This document shows, in pieces, positions 43,694 through 52,353 of a stretch of DNA of 64,000 nucleotides. Every line of letters starts with the position of its first letter. Position 1 is the first letter of the stretch. The translations under genes were made by a program, and so were the position numbers. The stretch comes from an uncultured Spirochaetaceae bacterium (GTDB lineage Bacteria > Spirochaetota > Spirochaetia > Treponematales > Treponemataceae): assembly GCA_902766125.1 (NCBI GenBank), contig CACXCG010000003.1:1-64000 (forward strand). The letters run 5' to 3'. A model generated the notes under the pieces. The model saw only the letters and a program-made list of their open reading frames with translations, was not told the origin of the DNA and searched no databases.

Positions 43694-43701
43694 TTTGTCA
43701 A
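43673..43701 (-). promoter_or_regulatory. tRNA-Asn promoter
   Basis: Minus strand consensus -35 TTGACA (43696-43701), 17 bp, -10 TACTAT (43673-43678). Confidence 0.75.
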
Positions 43702-43710
43702 TAGGTTCCG

Positions 43711-46700
43711 CTATTTATTCAGTATAAACTCAACACGGCGGTTTTTCCAGTTTACGTTGCGGTCTTTGGTGTTGGCAACAGGCTCTGTACCACCCTTACC
43801 TTCTACCGAAAGACGGCCTGACGAAATACCCAGACTTACCAGCTGCTGGCGTACATATTCAGCACGGCGCAATGACAGCGGAATAAGTGCCGGTCCCCAC
43901 TGCGAAGGATTGTCCACCGTCTCTTCGTTGGGATTATCTGTAAGGCGGTTTGCATGACCAACAATCGTTACATTGTAGTCTTCAAACTTCTTGAGGATTT
44001 CTGCAATACGTTTAAGTACGCGTTCGTTGTTAGCCTTCTGTTCTGCGGTAATACCGGAAGTAATGGTTCTGCCGTCTGCTTCTTTTTGTCCCGCCATTCC
44101 AAAGTCAGCACTGTCGCTGCGGAAAATAATAGACGGAACCTGCATCTTAAGAACGTCACCCACACGGATTACCAGAACATCAACATTGATTTTTCCTTCA
44201 ACAGAACTAGTCATGCCCAGTTCATCGGTTACGGTAAAGACATACGGATAATCCATTGCAGACTGAACCAGTTCACCGTTAGAACCGCGTCCGTCCCATA
44301 CAAGCTGTTCGGTAATTGCAGACTTTCCGCTGGTGCGCCAGAACTCACGTCCGTTGGGATCGTTTATGACAAATGACCATGAAGAAAGTTTTGCTTTTGT
44401 TGAACACTTAAGCTTGATGAACAGGTCATCATCGTTACCGTCGTTGTCAGGACTGAAGTAGCGCGGTGAAGTCTGAACCGAAAGCACTGGCGGTGTTGCA
44501 GTACAGACAAACGGTACGCTTACTGCATCTACACTGTTTCCTTTTGCATAGACAATGTGCAGTTTTCCGGTAACCGTTCCTTCATATACAGAATTATTTT
44601 TGTCTTTTCCATCCCATGTAATTGAAGCAGGTAACTGAGACTTGAAATCATCCTGAGTCCAGGTGCGTACAATCTGTCCTGAAGAAGAGACAATGTTAAA
44701 CGTATATGACTCTATTGAATCAGAGAATGCTGTTTTGATTACAAACTTCTGACTGTCGCGGAAACCGTCACCGTTGGGAGAAATTGCATCATAGTCTGCA
44801 GTGACGTAGGCTTTTGCTTCACGGGTATCAACAGTTATGTGTTTAATCTGTGCTGAACCAGTGTTACCCGCTGCATCAGTAGAAATAATGGTAAGTACAT
44901 ACGAGCCGTCTTTTACCACGTTGCCCTTTTCATCAGTTCCATCCCAATTAAACGAAGGAATAGTTCCCTGCCATGTGTATGTTCTTACGGGAGAAGCGTT
45001 AGCATTTGATTCAGACACAATTGTTCCCGTCCACTTAGTTTCGTTACTTGCCTGGACTGTAAACGGAATGTTCTGCTTTTTTGACACACCGTCGGGAGAG
45101 AACAGAATGTACGGAGCAGTAAGTACAATTTCAGGAGCTGCAGAATCAAGCACAATTCCTGATCTGGTTGCTTTTGAATGAGTACCGCTGTTTGCAACTG
45201 TTGTAAGCGTTGCACTGTATGTTCCGTCAGCACATGCTTTACCGCTATCGTCCAGACCATTCCATACGATTGAAGCAGGAACTGAGCCAGTACCGCTTAT
45301 GGTGCGCACGGTCTTTCCAGATTTATCGGTAATGATAAGGTCATAAGACTTGATTCCGCTTGCAGCCTTTACATACGGAATAAAACTAACTGACTTAACA
45401 GAACTCTTTGGATTAAGAGAGAATGCGGGAACAGATGCAGAAAGTGCAAGTTCTGTTTTTGAAGTATCCAGTGTAAACGGTTTTGTACTGAAGCTTGCAG
45501 TGTTTCCTGCTTTTTCGGTGACCGTCAGCGTATACGAATAAGATCCGTCGGGTGCAAGAGAACCGTCATCGGTTTCTCCAAACCACAGAACTCGGTTTTC
45601 AACACTAGAACCAAAGTTAAAGGTCTTTACCACTTTGCCAGAACTTGAAATAACAGTACCTGTCCATTCTTTAACACCAGTCCACTCAGGTTCCGCGGCA
45701 CTGGTCTGGCGCTGCATAATCAGAAGTGCATCCTGATTTCCATCGCCATCCGGAGAGAAGGTTTCTACATCTGCAGAAGCAGTTGCCTGAGGAGCGGTTA
45801 CATCAAGTACAAACACCGGAGACTTTTTAATTCCGCTGTCGTATCCGTTAAGATATTTTGCATTTACCTGAGCATAGTACCGTCCTTCTGCAAGGCGGTT
45901 TCCTTTGCTGTCAGTTCCATCGAACACAATTGAAGAAGGAGGATTGTCTTTTCCGCTGTAAGAACGAACGACAGTTCCGTCAGCTGCATTAACGATATCT
46001 ACATTCCATGAAGTGAGCGCATTTGTTTTTGAAGCAGGCTTTGCAATTGAAACTGCAAGGGATACCGTATCCTTTACACCGTCTGCGTTAGGAGAAAAGA
46101 ATTTGTCTGATGCGATTGAAATGGAAACAGAAGGTTTTTCTGCAGAGTAAATGATGTTTGCAATCTGTGCTGCATCTGAAGTGTTTCCTGCTTCATCTGT
46201 TGAGACAACACGATACGAATACACACCGTCAGGAACAATTGAACCGTTATCATCAGTACCATCCCAGTCAAGAGAAAGCGGAGCACTCTGAGTCCACTTA
46301 AAGGTCTTCTTCACATTGTTTTCGTTATCAACAATCATGCCTGTCCACATGGATTCCGTAGAACCAGACTGTGTTATATGCAGCGTTGCTTTTGCACCTT
46401 CACCGAAAGTCTTTTCTGATTCAGAAGGCTGAGTAAGTGAAATGTGCGGAGCGGTATTGTCAACAATAACCTGCAGTTTTGATGTGGTTGCCGTGTTACC
46501 GTTATCATCCGTTGCAGAAAACTGATAGTAGTAGGTTCCGTCGGGCGCAAGAGAACCGTCATCAAAATATCCGTTCCAGATAACCGTGTCAGGAACTTCA
46601 ACTCCCTCTTTAGGAGTAAACAACTGCGTAAAGAACGAACCTACCGTAATTGAATCGGGGCGCTTGTCTTTATTGCCGATGATACGCACTATGTTTCCTT

Positions 46701-46893
46701 TTGCATCAGAAATAATAAAACTCCATTCTGCAATGTAGCGCTTTTCTTTTATCTGCAGGGGAACTTCAAGCTGATCCTGAATACCGTCATTGTTGGGCGA
46801 AATGTATACCGGACCTTTTTCTGCAAACACAGGTGCAGTACACACACAGAGCGCAAAAGTAAAAATCAGTTTTGTTTTGTTACGAAAAATCAT
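43711..46893 (-). CDS. Giant OmpA-family protein with serial FlgD/Ig-like repeats
   Basis: 1060 residues with a signal peptide (TKLIFTFALCVCTAPVFAE). About eight to nine repeats of some 90-100 residues each carry a FSPNxDGxxD-type calcium-like motif (ISPNNDGIQDQ, FSPNADGVKDT, FSPDGDGNQDA, ISPNGDGFRDS, FSPDNDGNDDD) and a W(D/N)GxDDxGxxxxDGxYxY motif, as in FlgD Ig-like and gliding-motility repeats. A C-terminal OmpA domain (about 960-1060: NVTIVGHANRLT, RRAEYVRQQLVSLGI, NRRVEF) should bind peptidoglycan. I use the ATG eight bases after AGGAG (46893); the ATG two codons upstream overlaps the stop of the gene before (TAATG). Confidence 0.9.
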   Translation of the reverse strand: MIFRNKTKLIFTFALCVCTAPVFAEKGPVYISPNNDGIQDQLEVPLQIKEKRYIAEWSFIISDAKGNIVRIIGNKDKRPDSITVGSFFTQLFTPKEGVEVPDTVIWNGYFDDGSLAPDGTYYYQFSATDDNGNTATTSKLQVIVDNTAPHISLTQPSESEKTFGEGAKATLHITQSGSTESMWTGMIVDNENNVKKTFKWTQSAPLSLDWDGTDDNGSIVPDGVYSYRVVSTDEAGNTSDAAQIANIIYSAEKPSVSISIASDKFFSPNADGVKDTVSLAVSIAKPASKTNALTSWNVDIVNAADGTVVRSYSGKDNPPSSIVFDGTDSKGNRLAEGRYYAQVNAKYLNGYDSGIKKSPVFVLDVTAPQATASADVETFSPDGDGNQDALLIMQRQTSAAEPEWTGVKEWTGTVISSSGKVVKTFNFGSSVENRVLWFGETDDGSLAPDGSYSYTLTVTEKAGNTASFSTKPFTLDTSKTELALSASVPAFSLNPKSSVKSVSFIPYVKAASGIKSYDLIITDKSGKTVRTISGTGSVPASIVWNGLDDSGKACADGTYSATLTTVANSGTHSKATRSGIVLDSAAPEIVLTAPYILFSPDGVSKKQNIPFTVQASNETKWTGTIVSESNANASPVRTYTWQGTIPSFNWDGTDEKGNVVKDGSYVLTIISTDAAGNTGSAQIKHITVDTREAKAYVTADYDAISPNGDGFRDSQKFVIKTAFSDSIESYTFNIVSSSGQIVRTWTQDDFKSQLPASITWDGKDKNNSVYEGTVTGKLHIVYAKGNSVDAVSVPFVCTATPPVLSVQTSPRYFSPDNDGNDDDLFIKLKCSTKAKLSSWSFVINDPNGREFWRTSGKSAITEQLVWDGRGSNGELVQSAMDYPYVFTVTDELGMTSSVEGKINVDVLVIRVGDVLKMQVPSIIFRSDSADFGMAGQKEADGRTITSGITAEQKANNERVLKRIAEILKKFEDYNVTIVGHANRLTDNPNEETVDNPSQWGPALIPLSLRRAEYVRQQLVSLGISSGRLSVEGKGGTEPVANTKDRNVNWKNRRVEFILNK

Positions 46894-46898
46894 ATTCA

Positions 46899-47915
46899 TT
46901 ACTCCTCACCATCCCACAAGATGATTTCAGGGGCAGTGGTATCTGCAAGTCCCAGATCCATGTGCATTCCTGTGCTTATAATCTGAAGACCGTCATAGCG
47001 GTTCTGCCATGCAATAGACGGACCTAATTCACTCTGTTCCCAGTCTTCATTCCTGCTTGAAAATTTATTTGAATTGATTGCAAAGCGTATGTGCACACCG
47101 ATTGCCGGTAAGCTGAACGGAACTCCGCGGGCTGCTTCCTGTGCATTGAACGTCCATTTGAAAGTCAGACCAACAATGCTCTTGTATGCAAAACCGATTG
47201 CCGTATCAACAATTACATTCTGAAAGAACGGAGCACTTACATCTGCACTGACTGCTCCAGAAAAACCGCGTTCTTCAAACAGCGTTGCACTCAAGGAAAC
47301 GCGAGGTGTCAAAATAGAAGGATACGAACTGTCTAAATCGGAAAGCGGTTTACCTAAATTTAAAAGTGCAATACCTAAGCGCGGTTTACGCAGAAAGGCA
47401 AAGTTATCAAACTGGTAAATCATTCCCAGATCAGCACCAATGGTAAAATCAGAAGTGTCACCAAAATAAAATCCGGTATAAATGTTTGCACCAACAGAAA
47501 GTTTATTTGTAATGTCTTTTGAAGCACCTGCATGAATGATAATATTCTGTCCTAAATCCATACGGGTCATATCGGCAAAGGTAGCCTGAGCTGTTGCTGC
47601 AATGACGCACCAGCGGTTAGGAAGAATGGTTCCCAGCTGAATAAAATGTCCGAATGATGAATCAGAGGCTGTATCGAATGCAATCGAATAGCTTGCGTTT
47701 ACCGCAGTACGCTGAGACAGAGCCGTAAGCGCAGGATTAAACGTAATCGATGCAGGAACAACGGAAGCTAAGGGACCTCCTGTTGCAGAACCCGCACCCG
47801 AAAGCAGCTCCGGATCAGAGAATTCAAATATATCTTCACTACCAACCGGTGGATTATACGCCCACACACTGCCACATACTATAAGTAATGCAAGCATAAA
47901 TACGCTCTTTTTCAT
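46899..47915 (-). CDS. Outer-membrane beta-barrel protein, FadL/UPF0164-like
   Basis: 338 residues with a signal peptide ending VWAYN. The mature protein is rich in alternating beta strands with small-residue turns, begins with a small-residue plug-like stretch (SGAGSATGGPLASVVPASITFNPALTAL), and resembles the FadL-type/UPF0164 barrel family multiplied in treponemes. The family name is tentative. It is cotranscribed with the OmpA/Ig-repeat gene and may be its membrane partner. A weak promoter (-35 TTTAAA, -10 TACAAT) lies at 47954-47982. Confidence 0.65.
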   Translation of the reverse strand: MKKSVFMLALLIVCGSVWAYNPPVGSEDIFEFSDPELLSGAGSATGGPLASVVPASITFNPALTALSQRTAVNASYSIAFDTASDSSFGHFIQLGTILPNRWCVIAATAQATFADMTRMDLGQNIIIHAGASKDITNKLSVGANIYTGFYFGDTSDFTIGADLGMIYQFDNFAFLRKPRLGIALLNLGKPLSDLDSSYPSILTPRVSLSATLFEERGFSGAVSADVSAPFFQNVIVDTAIGFAYKSIVGLTFKWTFNAQEAARGVPFSLPAIGVHIRFAINSNKFSSRNEDWEQSELGPSIAWQNRYDGLQIISTGMHMDLGLADTTAPEIILWDGEE

Positions 47916-47972
47916 GGAGCACCCCCATATTTTTAAAACCTAAGATGTCTGGAATTGTAACATATTACCAAG

Positions 47973-48824
47973 TTATTTTAAAGCACTGCCGGTAAGACGG
48001 TTTTCTACGGCATCTATGACACTGTCGGGCGTGCTGGCTCCGGCGGTAATGCCAACGGTTTCAAGTTCAAAAAAATCTTCTGGGATTTCATCTGCCGTTT
48101 CTATAAGACATGCTTTAGCAGCAAGCGTAAGGGCTGACTCATACAGTCTTCTTGTATTTGCTGAATTACGGCCGCCAATGACAATGATTCCGTCAACATT
48201 TGAAAGTGACCGTAATGCCTGCTGGCGTTCAAGGGTTGCCGTACAGATTGAGTCAAATACTTTAAGGTCGGGATTTTTCTGTTTTAATATTGAAGCAATT
48301 TGTGCAAACTGATCAGGACTAAACGTTGTCTGAGCAAGCAGAACTGAATGTGAAGGGAGTTCAAGAGACTGCGCTTCTTCCGGAGTCTGAACTACCACAC
48401 ACTGTCCGTTTGCATACGCTGCAATACTGGTTACTTCTCCATGATTTTTGTCACCTGCAATGATAATCGTATACTGTTTTGATGACCATTCTGATGCACG
48501 CTTCTGACTTACATGAACCCGGGGACAGGTTGCATCTATAACACAGGCACCCGTTTTTTTTATGTCGGATTCAGTTTGCGGAGTTGTTCCATGTGCACGA
48601 ATGATTACCGTATCGTCTGGAGTCAGATTAGAAAAGTCTTCTGCATCAAGCACTTTCAGTCCGCGTTCAGAAAGAGAAGCAAGCACTGACGGATTGTGGA
48701 TTAACGGTCCTAATGTATACACACAGCCTGAGTCATGCGGACAGGACAGCGCTTTTTCCGCACTTTCGACAGCACGCTTTACTCCCATGCAATAGCCCAG
48801 TACTGCGGCACGGACGACTTTCAT
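47973..48824 (-). CDS. ispH: 4-hydroxy-3-methylbut-2-enyl diphosphate reductase
   Basis: 283 residues from the ATG after GGGGGA. Last enzyme of the MEP isoprenoid pathway, an iron-sulfur protein; the three cluster Cys are in GYCMGVKRAVE, DATCPRVH and DSICTATLERQ. Other active-site stretches are RAHGTTPQ and GDKNHGEV (His), and SANTRRLYE. It lies between the secDF terminator and the barrel gene promoter, so it is probably expressed on its own. Confidence 0.97.
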   Translation of the reverse strand: MKVVRAAVLGYCMGVKRAVESAEKALSCPHDSGCVYTLGPLIHNPSVLASLSERGLKVLDAEDFSNLTPDDTVIIRAHGTTPQTESDIKKTGACVIDATCPRVHVSQKRASEWSSKQYTIIIAGDKNHGEVTSIAAYANGQCVVVQTPEEAQSLELPSHSVLLAQTTFSPDQFAQIASILKQKNPDLKVFDSICTATLERQQALRSLSNVDGIIVIGGRNSANTRRLYESALTLAAKACLIETADEIPEDFFELETVGITAGASTPDSVIDAVENRLTGSALK

Positions 48825-48840
48825 GTATTCCCCCAGAAAT

Positions 48841-48882
48841 AAAAAAAGCACCCCTAAAAACAAACGCTTTCAGGGATGCTCC
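48841..48882 (-). terminator. Terminator of the yajC-secD-secF operon
   Basis: An 8-bp arm GCATCCCT pairs with AGGGGTGC across a 17-base loop and is followed on the minus strand by seven Ts, 20 bases after the secF stop. Confidence 0.7.
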
Positions 48883-48900
48883 ATTGCTTACACAGCACAA

Positions 48901-50136
48901 TTACTGTTCTGCAAATTTACGTGCTGTCTGTTTGCGGGGACGAACGCGGTTTGCGTTTTCACCCGGTTCCCAGTGACGGCGCATGAATGAAATGAATCCC
49001 ATGCTGATAAACATAGAAGAGTAACAGCCAGAGATAAGACCGACAGTAAGTACCTTTGCAAAGTCATTGATACTTCCGGTGGTGAATACCAGAAGTGCAA
49101 TTGCTGCAAACAGAGTGGTTACCGTTGTAATGATTGAACGGTTCAGTGTGTCTGTCAGAGACTTATCAAGGATATCATTGAAGTCTTTTGTATTTACCAG
49201 TTTCATGTTTTCGCGCACACGGTCAAGAATAACAACCGTAGCGTTGATTGAATAACCGACAATGGTAAGAACACCGGCAAGTGTTGTGGTAGAGAATTCT
49301 GTCTGAGTCCAGGTAATGAATGCAAGCATGATCAGAACGTCATGCAGCAAAGCAATGATAGCACCCAGAGCAAAGTCCCAGTGGAAACGGATTGTTGCAT
49401 ACAGCCAGATAAGCAGCATGGTAGCAAGTGCAAGCAGGATTGACTTGCGTGCAAGTGTCTGTGAGAACGATGATGCTACGAAGTCTGTCTTAACTACGGC
49501 AACTTTCTCTGCACCAAAGGCAGTATTTAACCCGTTAGCAATTGAAGAAAGCAGTTCTTCGCTGGAACCTTCATCACTTACACCAACGCGAATCTGGAAA
49601 CTGCGGGCATCTTCTGTACCCAGTTCTTTTACCTGAGCATCAGAAACTGAAGCAACAGCACTGCGAACCTGATCAATAGTTGCAGCTCCGTTTACCGGAA
49701 CATACAGAAGCACTTTTGCATCATCAGAAAGGCGTGTTGTTGAAGCACTGTCAACATACAGTCCGTAAGAATCAGCAGTAGCCGAACCAAGTACCGTTGC
49801 CTTTACACCTTCTACCGTGTTAAGTGCATCAGCCATAAGAGACACCGTATTGTTCTGTCCGAACGTAAAGGTCTGTGTGCGGTTTTCTGCACCTACGCCA
49901 GAAATAACAACATCAATTGCAGTGTTGGAAACATCCAAAGTAACATTTGCTTCTCCGCTGTAGGTTACTTCCATTGCAGCAGGAGCAATACGAACTTCTT
50001 CAATAAGACCCGGCTTAAAGTCAATGCTAAAGTTTAATCCCTTAGTAAAGAACCCAAACAGTCCGAAACCAATCACAAGTAAACTTAAAATAGCACATGC
50101 GAGGAATGCTTTATGAAATTTAATTATCTTCTTCAT
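48901..50136 (-). CDS. secF: Protein translocase subunit SecF
   Basis: 411 residues, longer than the roughly 300 of enteric SecF because of an enlarged periplasmic domain (about residues 35-230). The export domain is typical: FHWDFALGAIIALLHDVLIMLAF, TIVGYSINATVVILDRVRENMK and TLNRSIITTVTTLFA. Works with SecD to drive late stages of Sec export using the ion gradient. Its start overlaps the secD stop. Confidence 0.96.
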   Translation of the reverse strand: MKKIIKFHKAFLACAILSLLVIGFGLFGFFTKGLNFSIDFKPGLIEEVRIAPAAMEVTYSGEANVTLDVSNTAIDVVISGVGAENRTQTFTFGQNNTVSLMADALNTVEGVKATVLGSATADSYGLYVDSASTTRLSDDAKVLLYVPVNGAATIDQVRSAVASVSDAQVKELGTEDARSFQIRVGVSDEGSSEELLSSIANGLNTAFGAEKVAVVKTDFVASSFSQTLARKSILLALATMLLIWLYATIRFHWDFALGAIIALLHDVLIMLAFITWTQTEFSTTTLAGVLTIVGYSINATVVILDRVRENMKLVNTKDFNDILDKSLTDTLNRSIITTVTTLFAAIALLVFTTGSINDFAKVLTVGLISGCYSSMFISMGFISFMRRHWEPGENANRVRPRKQTARKFAEQ

Positions 50137-51878
50137 TATTTAATCCCCCAACCAATGCTGATGTTCTGTTTGTGAACTGCTTCCGTATTAAAGTCGAACA
50201 GCAGACGTGAAACAACCAGTGCGGTAAACACAGTTGAACAGACACCAATTGCAAGGCTTACTGCGAATCCCTGAATTGAACCGCTTCCCAGCTGAGACAT
50301 AAAGATTGCAGCAATGAATGTTGTGATGTTAGAGTCCAGAATTGCCCACAGTGCGTTACCGAAACCGTTGGCAATTGAAGTTGCACGATCTTTACCAAGA
50401 CGGCGTTCTTCTTTGATGCGTTCAAAGATAAGTACGTTTGCGTCAACTGCCATACCGATAGTAAGAATCATACCTGCGATAGAAGGCAGTGTAATGGTAA
50501 GGTTAAATGCACTTAAGATACTGAACATGATGTACAGGTTAAGCACCTGAGCAAGACATGCGTTAACACCGGCACCCTTGTACCAGATAAGCATGAATAC
50601 CATGATTGCAGCAAGACCTGCAAGAATAGCAAACACACCCTGACGGATTGCCTGATCACCTAAAGAAGCACCAATAACCTGCTGGCTTTCTACCGTAAGA
50701 GGTACATCAAGCCAAGCGGTCTGCAGTACTTTCTGAAGGTTCTGTGCTTCTGTCTGACTGAAGCCGGAAATCTGAACGTTACCGGTGGGAATTGCTTCGC
50801 GGATTGTTGCATAAGACTTAATGCGGCTGTCACTTACGATTGCAATACCGGTTCCTACATTCTGAGCAGTAAAGTCACCAAAAATCTGTGCACCTTCTGA
50901 ATCAAGTTCGAAGTTAACGGTAGGACGGCCGGTCAGCTGTTCCTGTCCGATGTCTGCTTTCTTAATGCACTTTCCGTCAAGAAGAACTTCCTTCTTAACG
51001 ACAACATACGGCATCTGAGTATTCAGTAGATCAAGACCATAATCGTCCTGTGTGTAGAACCCCAGAACTTCGCAATCTTCAGGAATCAGGGAAGCATCAA
51101 CAAGCTTTCCTTTTGAATCAAACAGGCTGTCTCCGTAGATCATATACTGAGACAGGAAATTATTTGTTGCATCAGAATCAACCACGCGGAAGTTAAGGAT
51201 ACCCTTACCCATGATGATTGAATTGATCTGATCGGTTTCTGCAGCACCAGGAAGTTCGATATAAATGCGGTCTTCACCCTGCTGGCGGATAACCGGTTCA
51301 CTCAAACCAAAGCGGTCAATGCGGCTGGTAAGTGTTTCAATTGTCTGCTGCAGAGCCTGCTCTTTGAGTGCATCTACATCGATAGAAGAATCACCTACTG
51401 AAGCAACTACTGCATCAAGGTCTGCCTTAACGATGACATTCATACCACCGCTTAAGTCAAGACCAAGCTTAACTGAGTTTTTATAGTAGTTTTTATTCTT
51501 GAGGATTTCGTCACGATAACGCTTTTCGATCAGTTCGGTAAGTTCATCGCGGTCGAATGCAAGCAATGCGTCGCGCAGTGTCATAGGAGACGGAGCTTCT
51601 TTACCCATTGCCTTGTAGTTTTTGCGGGCTGCTTTGAGCAACCATTTCTGGTCGTCGGTAAGCAGTGCATCGGGATTTTCCTTTGCCTGAGCTTTCAGTG
51701 CTTCTACATCTTTCTGAGCACTAGAGCTGGAATAGTCTTTGATTTTTTCCAGAGAGCCAAGCGCCAGTGCCTGAGCATCCTTAGGCGTGCGCACATACCA
51801 GCTGAGCGACGGCCACAGGAACCAGAAGCAGAGTGCAAGAACTGTCAGGATAATTGCCAGACGGCTTTTCTTACTCAT
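50136..51878 (-). CDS. secD: Protein translocase subunit SecD
   Basis: 580 residues. One N-terminal helix, a periplasmic P1 head including LGLDLSGGMNVIVKADLDA, and the six-helix RND-like part with MILTIGMAVDANVLIFERIKEE. An insertion in P1 (about residues 220-300) is larger than in E. coli. The ATG overlaps the yajC C-terminal reading frame by eight bases. Confidence 0.97.
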   Translation of the reverse strand: MSKKSRLAIILTVLALCFWFLWPSLSWYVRTPKDAQALALGSLEKIKDYSSSSAQKDVEALKAQAKENPDALLTDDQKWLLKAARKNYKAMGKEAPSPMTLRDALLAFDRDELTELIEKRYRDEILKNKNYYKNSVKLGLDLSGGMNVIVKADLDAVVASVGDSSIDVDALKEQALQQTIETLTSRIDRFGLSEPVIRQQGEDRIYIELPGAAETDQINSIIMGKGILNFRVVDSDATNNFLSQYMIYGDSLFDSKGKLVDASLIPEDCEVLGFYTQDDYGLDLLNTQMPYVVVKKEVLLDGKCIKKADIGQEQLTGRPTVNFELDSEGAQIFGDFTAQNVGTGIAIVSDSRIKSYATIREAIPTGNVQISGFSQTEAQNLQKVLQTAWLDVPLTVESQQVIGASLGDQAIRQGVFAILAGLAAIMVFMLIWYKGAGVNACLAQVLNLYIMFSILSAFNLTITLPSIAGMILTIGMAVDANVLIFERIKEERRLGKDRATSIANGFGNALWAILDSNITTFIAAIFMSQLGSGSIQGFAVSLAIGVCSTVFTALVVSRLLFDFNTEAVHKQNISIGWGIK

Positions 51879-52268
51879 CTTTTTTTGCCTCGTTGTCTGA
51901 GTCTTTTATTTCTTCCGCCTTCTTTTTTGCATTGCCATCATCCTTTACATCTTTTTCGGTGATAACAGTTGCAATTGCAGTGCGGTTGAATTCAAGTTTA
52001 CAATTGTCGTCTACTTTGATGACAAGTGTCTTTTCTTTAGGAGTTACAACAGTACCGTGGATTCCTCCGATGGTAACAACTTTGTCTCCTTTCTTAAGTG
52101 CTGCGATTTTCTTTTCTGTTTCTTTGCGCTCTTTGTTCTGGGGACGGATCATGAAAAATACATGATGACGAAAATCAGTATAAGCGGCAAAAACATGAAC
52201 AGATTGCTGCCTGCAGCACCAGCTGCTGTTGTGTCAGTAGCGGACTGTAAAAACGGAATAAATGACAT
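51871..52268 (-). pseudogene. yajC: YajC preprotein translocase accessory subunit, split by a frameshift
   Basis: Two frames together make one YajC. The first (52149-52268, 39 residues) starts behind AGGAAGGA and gives SFIPFLQSAT... and the membrane helix ending FVIMYFS, then a TGA stop. The second (51871-52152, 93 residues) starts at an ATG that overlaps that stop (ATGA) and reads MIRPQNKERKETEKKIAALKKGDKVVTIGGIHG, the cytoplasmic domain. Relatives read YFxMIRPQ without a break. The join lies in a run of five Ts where one extra T would restore the frame. It may be a sequence error, a true split with coupled translation, or a switch. Confidence 0.85.
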
Positions 52269-52304
52269 TACGGATTCCTTCCTTTTTCAAAAATAGTGTG
52301 AAGT

Positions 52305-52333
52305 AGTCTAACATTATTCAGGCTTTTATTCAA
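52305..52333 (-). promoter_or_regulatory. yajC-secDF promoter
   Basis: Minus strand -35 TTGAAT (52328-52333), 17 bp, -10 TAGACT (52305-52310); about 30 bases before the first yajC ATG. Confidence 0.6.
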
Positions 52334-52353
52334 GAGAGCGTCAAAGACACTAT

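Noticed and set aside
52149..52158. Programmed ribosomal frameshift in yajC
   Set aside because: There is a T-run but no slippery heptamer plus downstream stem-loop that I can see; a simple indel or coupled start explains it better.
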